Positions 52,696-63,021 of a stretch of 64,000 bases of DNA are shown here, piece by piece. Both the position numbers and the translations under genes were made by a program. The first letter of the stretch is position 1. Each line of letters starts with the position of its first letter. The DNA is from Seminavis robusta (lineage: Eukaryota; Bacillariophyta; Bacillariophyceae; Naviculales; Naviculaceae). The notes below the pieces were generated by a model. That model was not told the origin of the DNA, did no database searches, and saw only the letters and a list, made by a program, of their open reading frames with translations. The stretch covers positions 39,976-103,975 of the forward strand of contig CAICTM010000160.1 of assembly GCA_903772945.1 (NCBI GenBank), written 5' to 3'.

Positions 52696-53895
52696 GGAGT
52701 CATCTCGACGCTTCCACATTGCCTATTGCCAGATTCCACTCTATTTATCCATCGCATCGCCCTCTGCACGCTGGCTAGCTAGCGCAAGCAGTACAAAAGA
52801 TAGGGCGATGCTGTTTCCTCGTCAAGATCTCAATTCAGTTGACGTACGATGAGATCAGAGGCCTCCCCACGTAAACTCCCGATAACTTTCTAACAGTCCC
52901 ATTCTACTAAAGAGTTCAATATTGCTAGTTAGTTAGGCATTGCATCTGTAGTTACTCCGTATGCCGCGCCACCGGAACGATTGAAGGATTCAAATCTACT
53001 ACTGTAACCGGACTGGCAGTTTCCACGATCGTACCGGCAGCACCAACCCAAGAGTCAAGCTTTTTGAACCAGGCAGTTCAGGCAAAAGGCTCTCGATCAA
53101 CGGTTACATTACTGCTTTCACCTCATGCTTGCTCTGGCCATGGCACAAGGGCGATGTCATCAAGAACCTAAGCAGCTTTCTATGGGGTCGCAGAAATAAT
53201 GTATCAGTGACACTTCTTGCACGGCGGATTGCAGCCAATCGTGACGCATCTTGAAGGGTTGTTGAAGTTCTAAAAAGCATTACGTGATGGTCTTATTCGC
53301 GATGATAATGCAAACAAGCTCGGCAACTTTGCCATCCTGTCGGCGACTTTCTTCCTCGCATTGTAGACCATTCTTCTCGATTCGTCCACTCAGGCAGTGC
53401 GTAATTTTACTCTCTGGAATGCATTGAATCGTCGTTTGTACCAAAGTCGGTCGGGTAACTCGAATGTGATCCAATGCACCTCGGCATATGCGTCCCACAG
53501 CTCGAAGTCGACAGAGGCACCAGCTGATTCGATTCGCCCTCGACTTCCACAGAGATGTCCTCGAATTCCGCAGAAAAGTCTTCGTTGTAATAATCCCTTT
53601 TCTCGACATCATCAAAGCCACGGTCGACAAGATCGAATCTGGCCTCGTCCTCCGCATTGTTGTCTCTAGTGGAGCCGGCTGCAGAACCATCGTCAACACG
53701 GGGTTTGATCGAGGCATCGTCGTCGTCGCCTTTAAAAGGAACAAAGTAAGCACGATGCTGCTCCTATTCTTTCTCTTCCTCTCGCGGACACAAGCGTTGA
53801 TTGAGGCGTCGCCATTTCCAGGAACAAAGTAAGCGCGCTGGACGATCCTCGAGTGCTTTCGTTTCCAAACACACGTTCAGAATGGCTTCAAAAAA
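52696..53895. other. Spacer between convergent genes, with ambiguous open frames
   Basis: Holds the 3' sides of the transporter (+) and receptor B (-). On the minus strand from about 53760 to 53407 a frame without ATG reads AYFVPFKGDDDDASIKPRVD...EFEDISVEVEGESNQ, ending TAA, and a second 157-codon frame (53753-53280) overlaps it. GCTTACTTTGTTCCT occurs twice, near 53740 and 53820, with similar flanks, suggesting a small coding duplication. GGCTAGCTAGCGC at 52772-52784. Confidence 0.4.
53407..53760 (-). pseudogene. Acidic open frame, possible relic
   Basis: About 117 codons without a start, rich in Asp and Glu (FDLVDRGFDDVEKRDYYNED). The duplicated segment AYFVPGNGDAS lies 85 bp upstream in the same orientation. 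No recognisable domain, and an overlapping longer frame exists, so the call is weak. Confidence 0.25.
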
Positions 53896-56800
53896 CTAGA
53901 ATACTTCCATCACAATATCACCTCTGGTGCTAGCACGGAGAGAAGAAAGCTTCATATCCTCTTTTCTTTTGCCTGCATTCTTCGATCCTCTTTCAGAATC
54001 CGACATGATCTTGCGAACAGACTTCTTCAGAGTTTCTGGTAATGCATCATCTTCCCATCCACATGTACTGCGCCTGTCGCGTTCGTTGCTGGCCATCTGG
54101 AGCCAATCCTGGTAGTCCTCGAGTTCCCGTATTGACTGAAGCTGCGATGGACTGCGTACGTTCGACTCTGCCAGTTCTCTCTTTGCGTGGATAACGAGCA
54201 CTTCCACGGCTTTTAACTGTGCCGACTGAATCGTCTTTTCGTCTTCAACCAACATGCGGATGGCAATCTTAGCAGCACATTCAACGTCTCCCTTGATCAT
54301 TTTGTACTTCATCAACTCTGTTTCAATTTGCTGCATGCGTCCCGCTGGGCAAAATTCTTTGAACAGAGGCGACGCCCCAGGGTTGGACGAGTTCAGTTCT
54401 CTTTTCACAAGGTCAAACGCATTGTCCAACAGCTCATCCACATCCCATTTGTCCTCGTAACCCATTTCTAGGAGCAACAGATGGCCTCGAACTCTGGACA
54501 GAATGACATCAAAGAGCTTGTCGGCACCTCTGACATCCCAACCAGTTTCAGTTCCTTGGTCAACAATCTCAACATCCATATCTGTTGCAATCTGAAGGTC
54601 CCTCAAACCAAGTTCTTCTAACTCTGCTGGTCTTTCATGTGAATCTTTCACCGTCAATAGAAACATGGCTCGGTTGAAATATCGGTTGGACAGGTGCTGC
54701 ATAAACTCCAAACAGCTTGGAGACCAGCCCTCCTCTTCATAGAACCTGTCATATGCCTTCTCGCCCAGCTGAATAGCACGATGATAGTATCCCATGCCTT
54801 TTCCAATCACTTCCCGTTTCTTGAATCCACAGACATGCTCTGTACCTGTGTCATCCATAGTCCGAATGAATACTAGCATTGTGTTGCCAAGGTTATTGTT
54901 GGCGACCCCTTCCGCCTTACTGTTCTCAAGACGCCTGAAGAGTCTAGCAGCATCCGCCAGGACAAAATAAGCCTTCTCGATGTCTCCAGCATAAAATGCA
55001 ACATTCGCAGCTTGGACGATTCTGTACAGTGTTTCAATCGAGCCTACAACGTTGACAATCTCACGAGATCCATATCCCTTATCAACATCCACACCTGGAG
55101 GACTCCCGTCAACATTCGACCTGGAAGAAAAAGAAGTAGACCGTGCCGTGGTTAGAACATGCAGGTTGCGGCAACTGCGATTCACTACTCGACGGAAACA
55201 AAACTTACCGATTCAGATGCACAATCAGCTGTAGCAGATATATCATGGGTTCGGTCATGGACAAGGTTAACCGATTCGAAATATAAAGAACAAACGCCGT
55301 GGAGATAACGATTACCAACGCCAAAACCACAATGGCGATGATAATCTGCTTGTGCACCTGGGCTTCCACGTCTTCGAAAGGTTTCAACAGGCTCTCCTCC
55401 GGTTCTACTAGCGCAAGGGAATACACAAGAAAGTCGGACACATCAATCCCTCGAGCAAAAACGGAACTGTTCACAGGCGTGATCACTTTGGCCCTGACTG
55501 GAGCGAACGCAAGATGGATTGGTTCGTTGGTACCATCTGCTCTCGTCCTTACAAAGTGTCCGTTCCCAGATTCACCATTCTTCATGCGACGTCGGATTTC
55601 TTCAAATGCTGCCCTCCGTTCACACTTCTCGTGGGGGGTGGTACACATAGGAGCATCATGGGGCAAAAGGATATCACCGATGGGCGCCGAAGAATTCTCC
55701 ACGAGGGACCAACCCGGGCCAATGACGGTGTCGGCGCCTGACCAATCTGACATGCCCGTGATCACAACCGGGAACCCACCATCTGTAAGGGGCGTGTTCT
55801 TGTTCTTTAAAGCCTCGAAGATCACCAACGACAGGAAATCAACGAGTGTTTGTCCCACGTGCTCGCCTGTCCTGGGATCGATAAGGGGACTCGTGGCCGT
55901 CTGGCCATAGAAATCACCAACTTTAGCAAAATGGTATGGCGGAGTGACGTAAAGGCCCGTGTTGTTCTCCAAGGCCAGCCGTCTCCCTTCGTCATACCAT
56001 GCGCGACATCTGGGATCGTAGCCGAATTTACCCAGGGGACAAAGCTCTGGGCGGAGGCTGGCAGCTCCATTGGATTCAGTAGACGACCACCGAGACAGGA
56101 GCAGAGTGTCTGGTGAACAGCCTCCATACCCAATTGCCAGTCCGTCTGCTTCATAGAACAAGGCTGCATGCTGGAAGCTCCCCCTGTGCATATCAGCGTT
56201 ATAGAAAGTGTGAAACAAAGGGAACGCCGAACCTACGCGCATTCTATCGTAGGTTGTTTCATAGCCAGATGCGTTGGCACCCTTATGAGAACCTGGGAGG
56301 TTCATCGTGTCATTCCACCACTGTGTTTCCTCTGGAGATCTCGAGTAATTGTACAGGGGGGTGCTGGGGCGGTCTCCGGTGGGAAGAACATTTTCTGAAA
56401 GACCATAAAACACTGATTTCTGCAGATACCGGGTATCCACTTCGTAGTTGTCACAAGACCCCTGCTTGCCAAAGCGGTCATTCCATTTGCAGTCACAGTG
56501 GTAATCGCCATATGCCGGGCACTGCTCCACAACTCGGTACGCTTTGCACTCATCTGTACCACCAATCATTTCAGTATACGAATCAGTCCTCTCCAGTCCA
56601 TCGAAGATCAACCAGGAGGAATACCGCATCAAGAGGAAGTTATCTCGTATCGACTGTCTCATGGCCAAGGCGGCATAGGTTGCCCTCGATTCGGCTTGAA
56701 CCAACAGCGCATAATCATTAATTTCAATGTGTGCATATTGCGTTTCCTGAATAATGCCAAACAGCCCTTGGGAGATGCTGTAAGTCACAAAGGTTGACAG

Positions 56801-59800
56801 AGACACTGTTGTAATTAGGAGTGGCAGGACGATCAACGCCACAATCCAAAAGAACAGGGGTGATGTCAGACTATTCCCATTTCCCCATTTTCCATCGGCG
56901 GTTCGAAAGGTTGTTGCCTCGGACTTGTTTCCGTCGTTGATGACAGATCCAAAGTGGATCCGTTGCAACACCTTCTCAGGAGAATCTTCATCTGGCTGGT
57001 CCTTCTCCTTGTATTCCTCCATCTTTTTGGAAAACTTGTCTTCTTCCGTCTTTTTGGAGAACTTGTCCTCTTCCATCGTCTTGGACAGCGATCTGTTCCT
57101 GGTCTTGTACGTGTATCGAAAGTCTGCGCTGTCACGTCCCAGGTACAAATCAGCATAGTTGCCTTCCAACGATAATTGGTTGTCAATTTCGTTGACATGC
57201 ACTTGCATTGTCCGTGCCATGGCAGACCCACTGAACCGCGCCACCATTTTTTGAAACTGGGAGAAGCAAGACCAAGTTACATGTGAGCTGCCATTATCAC
57301 AATGTGGCACGAAAAACGAACAATTCCCTTCTGCGTACCTGCTTGACAACATCATTGAGCTCTGTCTTCGGTGTGCACTTGGAATCCAATGTAGTGTGTG
57401 ACATTTCAATCCCATCTTCTTTGTGACCGCCAAACGTATTGACAATGTCGGACGAGACATCGTTCATGTACTTGAGTGGCAAGGTAATAGCGTGGGAGAC
57501 TACAAAGATAAAGAGCACCACAGCAGCCAGTCCTGCCAGCCCGACAATCAAGCTCAACGACACCAGCCCCGATACCGTTTCCGAGACGGATTCACTGACA
57601 TCTTCCACCTCCCAGGCAATGTCACTTTTGGAGAGAGAACTAATGGCAAAGAACTCTGGACGATAGGATGGATCGTACTCTTCGGGTGGATGGGGAATGG
57701 GATAGGCGGACACCAGATACCCATCGGCTTCGACATGAAAATTTTCGTATTCTTGCCGCACGTGGTACGAATTCCACTGGCTACTGCTGGTGGTGCCGTC
57801 ATAATCCACCAATTCCTTGAGCCGTGCAAATGACTCTTTTGACACGCCCACGTTCAATTCATCGACATGGACCGTATGAGACGATGCGGTACTGTTCCAT
57901 GCCGACGATGCCACCACCGTTCCGTCCTCATCAAATCTCACCAACGTGACTTGACTATTTCCCGTGACCTTGCCTTCATTGACGGCCTGTTCGACGGCAT
58001 CCAATCCATAATCAATACTAATGCAACCAATGAATTCCTTCGTGACACGATCGTATACGGCCCGTCCAATCGACATGAGCCAATCTCGTTCGTGCCATGC
58101 CGATTGGTAGGGACCGTAGGAAATGATTTCGTCGGGACGCATGGCTTGATTGCGACACCACGCGCGATCCATGGGCGAATAGAGTCGTGTCGATACCACA
58201 GTGCCATCGACATGGACGCCTCTCGATTCGCATCGGACATGATCTTGAAGCGATCCAATCCGCCGTGACCTGTCGTAGGGATGTGGTGACAGTAACCAAT
58301 CGCATCCAATGGATTGATAGGACGTGGATGTGTTGAGGGCGTAATGGGGAAAGACCATTACCGCGCCTGCACCAGAATTGAAAAAGTAAATACCAATCTC
58401 CTTGACATCCAAATAGAATTCGTACAGTGATTTGAGTAACGGTGCCAGGTCGGCCGATTTGGTGTATATTTGTTGTGCCGTGGTGGTCGGCGTGAGTTTG
58501 CCTCCCGTCGACACGTCATTGTTGGCATCGGAACAGTCGTCCCAATAGGCAGACTCGCCGAGTGTGGCATTGGGATTGCAGGCTCCCTGCATGAAAAAGA
58601 CGGCATTTTCCGTACTGAGCGGTGCATCTTGTTGATACCACTGGTATCGTGACTGGACGTGTTCCTGCGCCGTGGTGGCATTGACATTACCACCGGTTGT
58701 AGTAATATGCCAATCCAGTGGCAAGGGGGGTCCTCGAATGGGATATCGACCGGTCTGGGATATCATATCGAAAAAGGGCACCTTTGAGTCATCCTCGTAC
58801 GTGGGATACCCGGCAAATCGATCTCTCGTGGCCTCGTAGAGGACCTGTACGAGATCCAATGGCAAGAGTCGCAACGTCAAGCCTTCGGCGAGATACCGCG
58901 CTGTGGTGCCTTCTTTGGATCGAATCAAATCCGAAAAGGACTGTTGTGTGATTTGTTGTACTTGTGCTCCACACATGACCGAGACGACAATGCAGACGAG
59001 GACGACCAGTAGAATGGAACAGGCACTGACCACACCAAAAGAGAGCATCATTTGCGTTCGCAAGTTGAAATTGGAATTGAGACACGTCCGTCGTAAAAAG
59101 GCGGAAAAGTTGCAACACCACCTTTGTGACGCGTTGTCTCCCGGAGCAGTGTGCTGCTCCGCCGAAACACCACTGCTACGGGTCGTTGTGGCGTGGGAAG
59201 GACGGTCCTTGTTGTTGTGATTGTGATTGTTGTTTCGATGATGATGATGAATGGGGTGTACATGTGCCGAGACGACGACCACGGAATCGTCTTCGTGCAA
59301 TTCGGTGCACTCGGATGGATTATTATGATGATTGTTTGAAAAGAGGACCGACGGCACGGGCAACTTGCGCAACTCCAAAGAACTCCGTCGTTTTTTGGCT
59401 GCGGTGCGTTGTTGTTGTTGTTGTGTTGTTGAGGCGTTTGTACTGGTCAGACTCACTTTGCTCAGACGACGATGGTGGCTGCTATTGCTATTGTTGTTGT
59501 TGTTGTTAGTATTTGTAGTCAAGCAGCTGCTACTTTCCGTCCGGGTACTCGAGTCTGTGGGAGTCGGAATGACGGTTGGTCGTCGAGGCGGTCGCAGACG
59601 ACCTAACAGTGGATCATCGCCTGGACATGTCGAATGCCTTCTCGGTCGTTCTTGAAAGGGTGGTGGCATTACTACTGGTACTACTTGATCCAGTGATTGT
59701 TGTTGTATTGGAGGATGATCAATATCAGGAATATACTGTGGTTGTTGCGCATCCACCAACAGGATCTGCCGGCTGCTGCTGCCATGGTCGTCGCTTCTGC

Positions 59801-59852
59801 TGTGGCTGCTATTCTGGTCGACAACATGGCCGGGAAGGTCGCTGCTTGTCAT
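53896..59852 (-). CDS. Double-Cache receptor-like membrane protein with TPR-like tail (copy B, 1928 aa)
   Basis: Exons 59852-57339, 57256-55209 and 55120-53896 join in phase. Same architecture as copy A: Gln/Asn/Ser-rich tail with RRSSLELRKLPV (155-166); TM1 about 270-292 after the shared TCLNSNFNLRTQMMLSFG; dCache 1 with Y558, R563, W565, C566; TM2 about 768-795 into LPLKYMNDVSSDIV; linker with a charged EEDKFSKK repeat; TM3 about 967-990; dCache 2 with Y1251, R1256, W1258, Y1259, Y1274; TM4 about 1476-1500 into EPMIYLLQLIVHLNR; TPR-like region with AFYAGDIEKAYFVLADAARL and GVANNNLGNTML; end STRGDIVMEVF. The last intron is at the same place and phase as in copy A, whereas the intron at 57257-57338 is private to B. 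It converges on the transporter gene. Function as in A, inferred. Confidence 0.85.
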
Positions 59853-60596
59853 GCTTTCACCTCATACAGCTCAATCAGTAATAGAGGGATGGATGCAACG
59901 CTGTGGAATGAATACAAAAGAATCAATCCTTCGCGGCGGCTGTGCCCAACTCGATCGAACGGCAAGGATGGATGAGCTGATGGATGGATGACCCGGGGAG
60001 CTTCAAGGCTGTAGCTGTTAATACCACCTTCTTCTCGCTTCTCTATGTGCTACTTTACTTGTTGCAAGATACTAGCTAGATGTGTTTCTACTTTGGATTG
60101 ATGATGATGATGGTTGCTTTGTGCAGCATGGTTGACGAGGGTCGCAAGGCAAGCACCACGATAAGGACCACACGCACAAAAGTGGATAAGGGCTCGGTTG
60201 CCGCGAAACACAATGGTACGGGATGCTAATGCACAAGGACTTGGTGCAGTAGTGTCCCTTCCAAAATGTGAATAACTTTTGAAAGCATAATCGGTGCTAA
60301 AACGTGCCTTCCTTTCCCAGTGGAATCGAATCGAATCCGCCACTCCATGCCCCAAGGAAAGAACGATGAATCAAAATAGCAAAGCTCAATAATGGTGCAA
60401 TCACACTGCACGTCAATGCAAAGCAATTGCAAAGCAATTGTAATATCCTGCGTGTTGAGGTGCGTGAAGGATAGATGGCCTTCTAAATACGCACAGCTAA
60501 CAGCCTCTGATTCTAAAGCCAGCTGAAGCCAGCAACCAACCGGCTAGCTAGGTGCATGCAGAGCCATGAAAGGTTGTTTGTAGAAGTTGATAGCTA

Positions 60597-60612
60597 GACT
60601 CGACTCGACTCT
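60597..60612. repeat. (GACTC)n pentanucleotide repeat
   Basis: Three tandem copies of GACTC, next to a CTAGCTAG-type motif. Confidence 0.7.
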
Positions 60613-61377
60613 GATGCATTGATACATTTATTCTTGTCATCACCGTATCTTTAGTAAAGGATGCTAGCCAAATCTCAATGGAACATGCCCCCATGACAGT
60701 TCCACAGTGAAAGAAAGCAAAGATCATAAGATGCAGTCACAGCTGGGTATCAACGCAATCAGATGTTAGAGTGGGTGGGCACAGGATTGATGGCCTTGTA
60801 AAGGAGCTTTCCTCACAGCCATTGATTCCAAACCTAGCTAGCTAAAGCCAGCAACCTACCTACCGGCTAAGTGCCTTGAAATGTGTATTGCCACAAACCA
60901 TGCTAACCCATCCCACTGAAACGCTATGGAGCTTGGAAGAGAAATACTTGGCTGGCAGGCAAGCAAGTTTGCACGTTTGCTGGTACCGATGGTTCCAATT
61001 CTGAAATGTCAATTAAGCAGCACGTGCCTGTGAAAAGCATGTTTATTACTTCCCTTCCCCCTACATTTAACACCGTTGTTTCGTGATGTGTTCTTGGGCA
61101 TTCCTGAACGTAAAGACGTAAAGACTGTGATCACCCGCAACCCTAAGAAAGAATGAATGCTGCTTAGTGCTTAGGACGGCTCAGGATCACCCCTTGCCCA
61201 CGGTACGATAGCCTGGTTTTTGGTTTTACGACCTCATCTGACATTCTTGAGCTAAGGGTACGGTAGACTAGCTACCACAGGGAGCAAGTACAGGTATCCC
61301 AAGCAGACTTTGCTCTTCAATGGTTGTCCTGTCCGTCTACTGTGCCTCTCTGAAGGATAGTCATGAAGTGAATGGTT

Positions 61378-62130
61378 AGACATCCTTCTTCCAGGAGGTC
61401 GGGGATATCGGCATATCGTCCCCAGTCTCGTAGCTACTCTCAAGGAAGAGACGGGCACATGCCATGACATGGCTCATCATCCCGCAAGCCACGAGGCTGC
61501 GAAGATCTTCCGGAAAGCGGCATTTCGTGCTACTAGTATAGAAGTTCCTTGGCTTTTTTGCTGGATGTGCGCTCGGGCACCCCCCAGCATAAGGAAATGC
61601 CGCTCGTTGCTTGCCGTCAGTGGCGTCTTATATCTCTAAGATCGGCACCTACATCCACAGCCCAGAAACAACTGGCAAGTGAACTGGAAGCAACTTTGGC
61701 CACATATATGTTCTTTGCTTTGCTAACAGGCTGCGCTATCCTAACCCGGTGGAATTGAGGGCTGATAGCCACTTCCAGGTCGCCTTGTCTGGAGCCCAGG
61801 CAAGCTACGAATGATAGATGCCAGCTCAGAGTCAAAGATCGCGAAGTTGCTCGTGGAGCGGGGGATGTGCATGCCTCAACCCAAGGCCAGCCGGAGTAGA
61901 CAGCCCGTTTCACCCGGCCTTTGATGCGATTGTTTTCATACGCTACGGTAGACTGCGTAGCCATGGGTCCTCACCGCCACTGCAAGTCAAGCAGGTATCC
62001 TTACGGCACACTTTCCACACTAGCCTCAGCTTCCATCGGAGTCGAGCTTTCCCATGCCGTTTGCTTGCGTTGGCCAGCTTGACGAAGCACTCCTGAAGCG
62101 CAAACACTCGCTGGAAATTGACCTATTACT
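61378..62130 (-). pseudogene. Scattered coding-like fragments, unidentified
   Basis: On the minus strand several protein-like pieces follow each other in changing frames: FALQECFVKLANASKRHGKA (about 62100); MHIPRSTSNFAIFDSELASI...RRPGSGYQPS (about 61880-61755); RIAQPVSKAKNIYVAKVASS...DVGADLRDIRRH (about 61745-61620); and KCRFPEDLRSLVACGMMSHV...GDDMPISPTSWKKDV, ending TAA at about 61378. They may be exons of an intron-containing gene or a decayed gene. No clear splice pairs or family were found. Confidence 0.3.
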
Positions 62131-62418
62131 CTGCAAACTTACTTGGAATGTGTGCACTCGTTTCCACTTGCGCAAAAGTTTGGGGTACTATATATGTGAG
62201 AGTTCGTCTATGAGCATGAAGATCGGAAGGACAATTCTGGAAACCAAACTAGTCTACCAATTGCAATAGATTTGTCGTATGGCAACCCTACGGTAGCATT
62301 TGTTGTGGCGACTTTCCGAAGATATGAAGATTGTCTCTATCAATAAAGACGTAATGCGGCGCTGCCTTTTTGATTTCGGGTGGATGATTCATTCATTGAT
62401 TGATTGATTCAACCAACC

Positions 62419-63021
62419 TCAATCCTTGCTCTTGTTGTTGGCTTTCGACGATTTCTTTCGGTTCAAAAAACCAAATAGGAGACCCTTGAACATCCGTCGC
62501 TTTTTGCGTGCCGCTGCTGGTGGTGGTGGTGCTGCTGCAGTGGGGACTGGATACGCTCGTTTGTGTCCACACAATTCCAAGAGATCGCCACAGAGGACGT
62601 ACAATTCTTCATCTTTGCGTTGTGCCCCAACCTTTTCAAAAAGCCGAAAGCTGCTAATGGCTTTGGCATCATCCAATGGTCCCACGAGCTTTAGCAAAGT
62701 CATGCCCGAACGCTGCAATTGTGTCTGCATTTCGGTCGCAATGGCAATGTAATTCCGCCGCAAATCCACCCCATCTTTTTGGAAAGTCAAAAAGGCGTTC
62801 ACAGCGTCATCTCCTCGCAGTGCCATGCGTCGATTCATGGACGATCCTCGTTCCACTCCGTCCACAATGTAGGGTGGCGTCGGGAAAAAGTACCAACTCC
62901 AACAGCCTTCCTTCTGACCATTGCGGATCTCTCGCAACGCAATCCCAAAATTCTGTTGATGAAACTCCCAAAAGCGCGCTTCAATCTCGTGAGGGTCACT
63001 GTTGTCAGTTGTCGGGCACAT
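62419..63021 (-). CDS. DUF1810-like (NADAR-superfamily-related) protein
   Basis: Single exon, 200 aa from ATG 63021. Residues 10-135 follow the DUF1810/YbiA-like layout: an N-terminal helix with FWEFHQQNFGIALREIRNGQ, then CWSWYFFPTPP in place of the usual HWMWFVFPQ, SSMNRRMALRGDDAVNAFL, a helix with YIAIATEMQTQLQ, and the closing LVGPLDDAKAISSFRLFEKV that matches the D-x-K-x-x-S-S-x-x-L-F signature. The C-terminal 50 residues are Ala/Pro then Arg/Lys-rich (ARKKRRMFKGLLFGFLNRKK), possibly a nuclear or membrane-surface tail. NADAR enzymes remove ADP-ribose or process damaged N-glycosidic intermediates, but activity is unproven for DUF1810. Confidence 0.6.
   Translation of the reverse strand: MCPTTDNSDPHEIEARFWEFHQQNFGIALREIRNGQKEGCWSWYFFPTPPYIVDGVERGSSMNRRMALRGDDAVNAFLTFQKDGVDLRRNYIAIATEMQTQLQRSGMTLLKLVGPLDDAKAISSFRLFEKVGAQRKDEELYVLCGDLLELCGHKRAYPVPTAAAPPPPAAARKKRRMFKGLLFGFLNRKKSSKANNKSKD

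Larger units (their letters stand above)
59853..62418. other. Gene-poor region upstream of receptor B
   Basis: Promoter side of receptor B, then no intact gene. Two related stretches (about 60400-60560 and 60720-60880) share GATGGCCTT, CAGC...TGATTC, and AAGCCAGCAACC followed by CCGGCTA, so they look like an old tandem duplication. (GACTC)n near 60597. Possible coding relics at 61375-62130 are listed separately. Confidence 0.4.

Noticed and set aside
44202-59852. Receptor A and B as two-component histidine kinases or guanylyl cyclases
   Set aside because: Cache plus HAMP-like layout invites this, but no H-box, ATP-binding or cyclase motif is present in either protein. The tail is helical and TPR-like.
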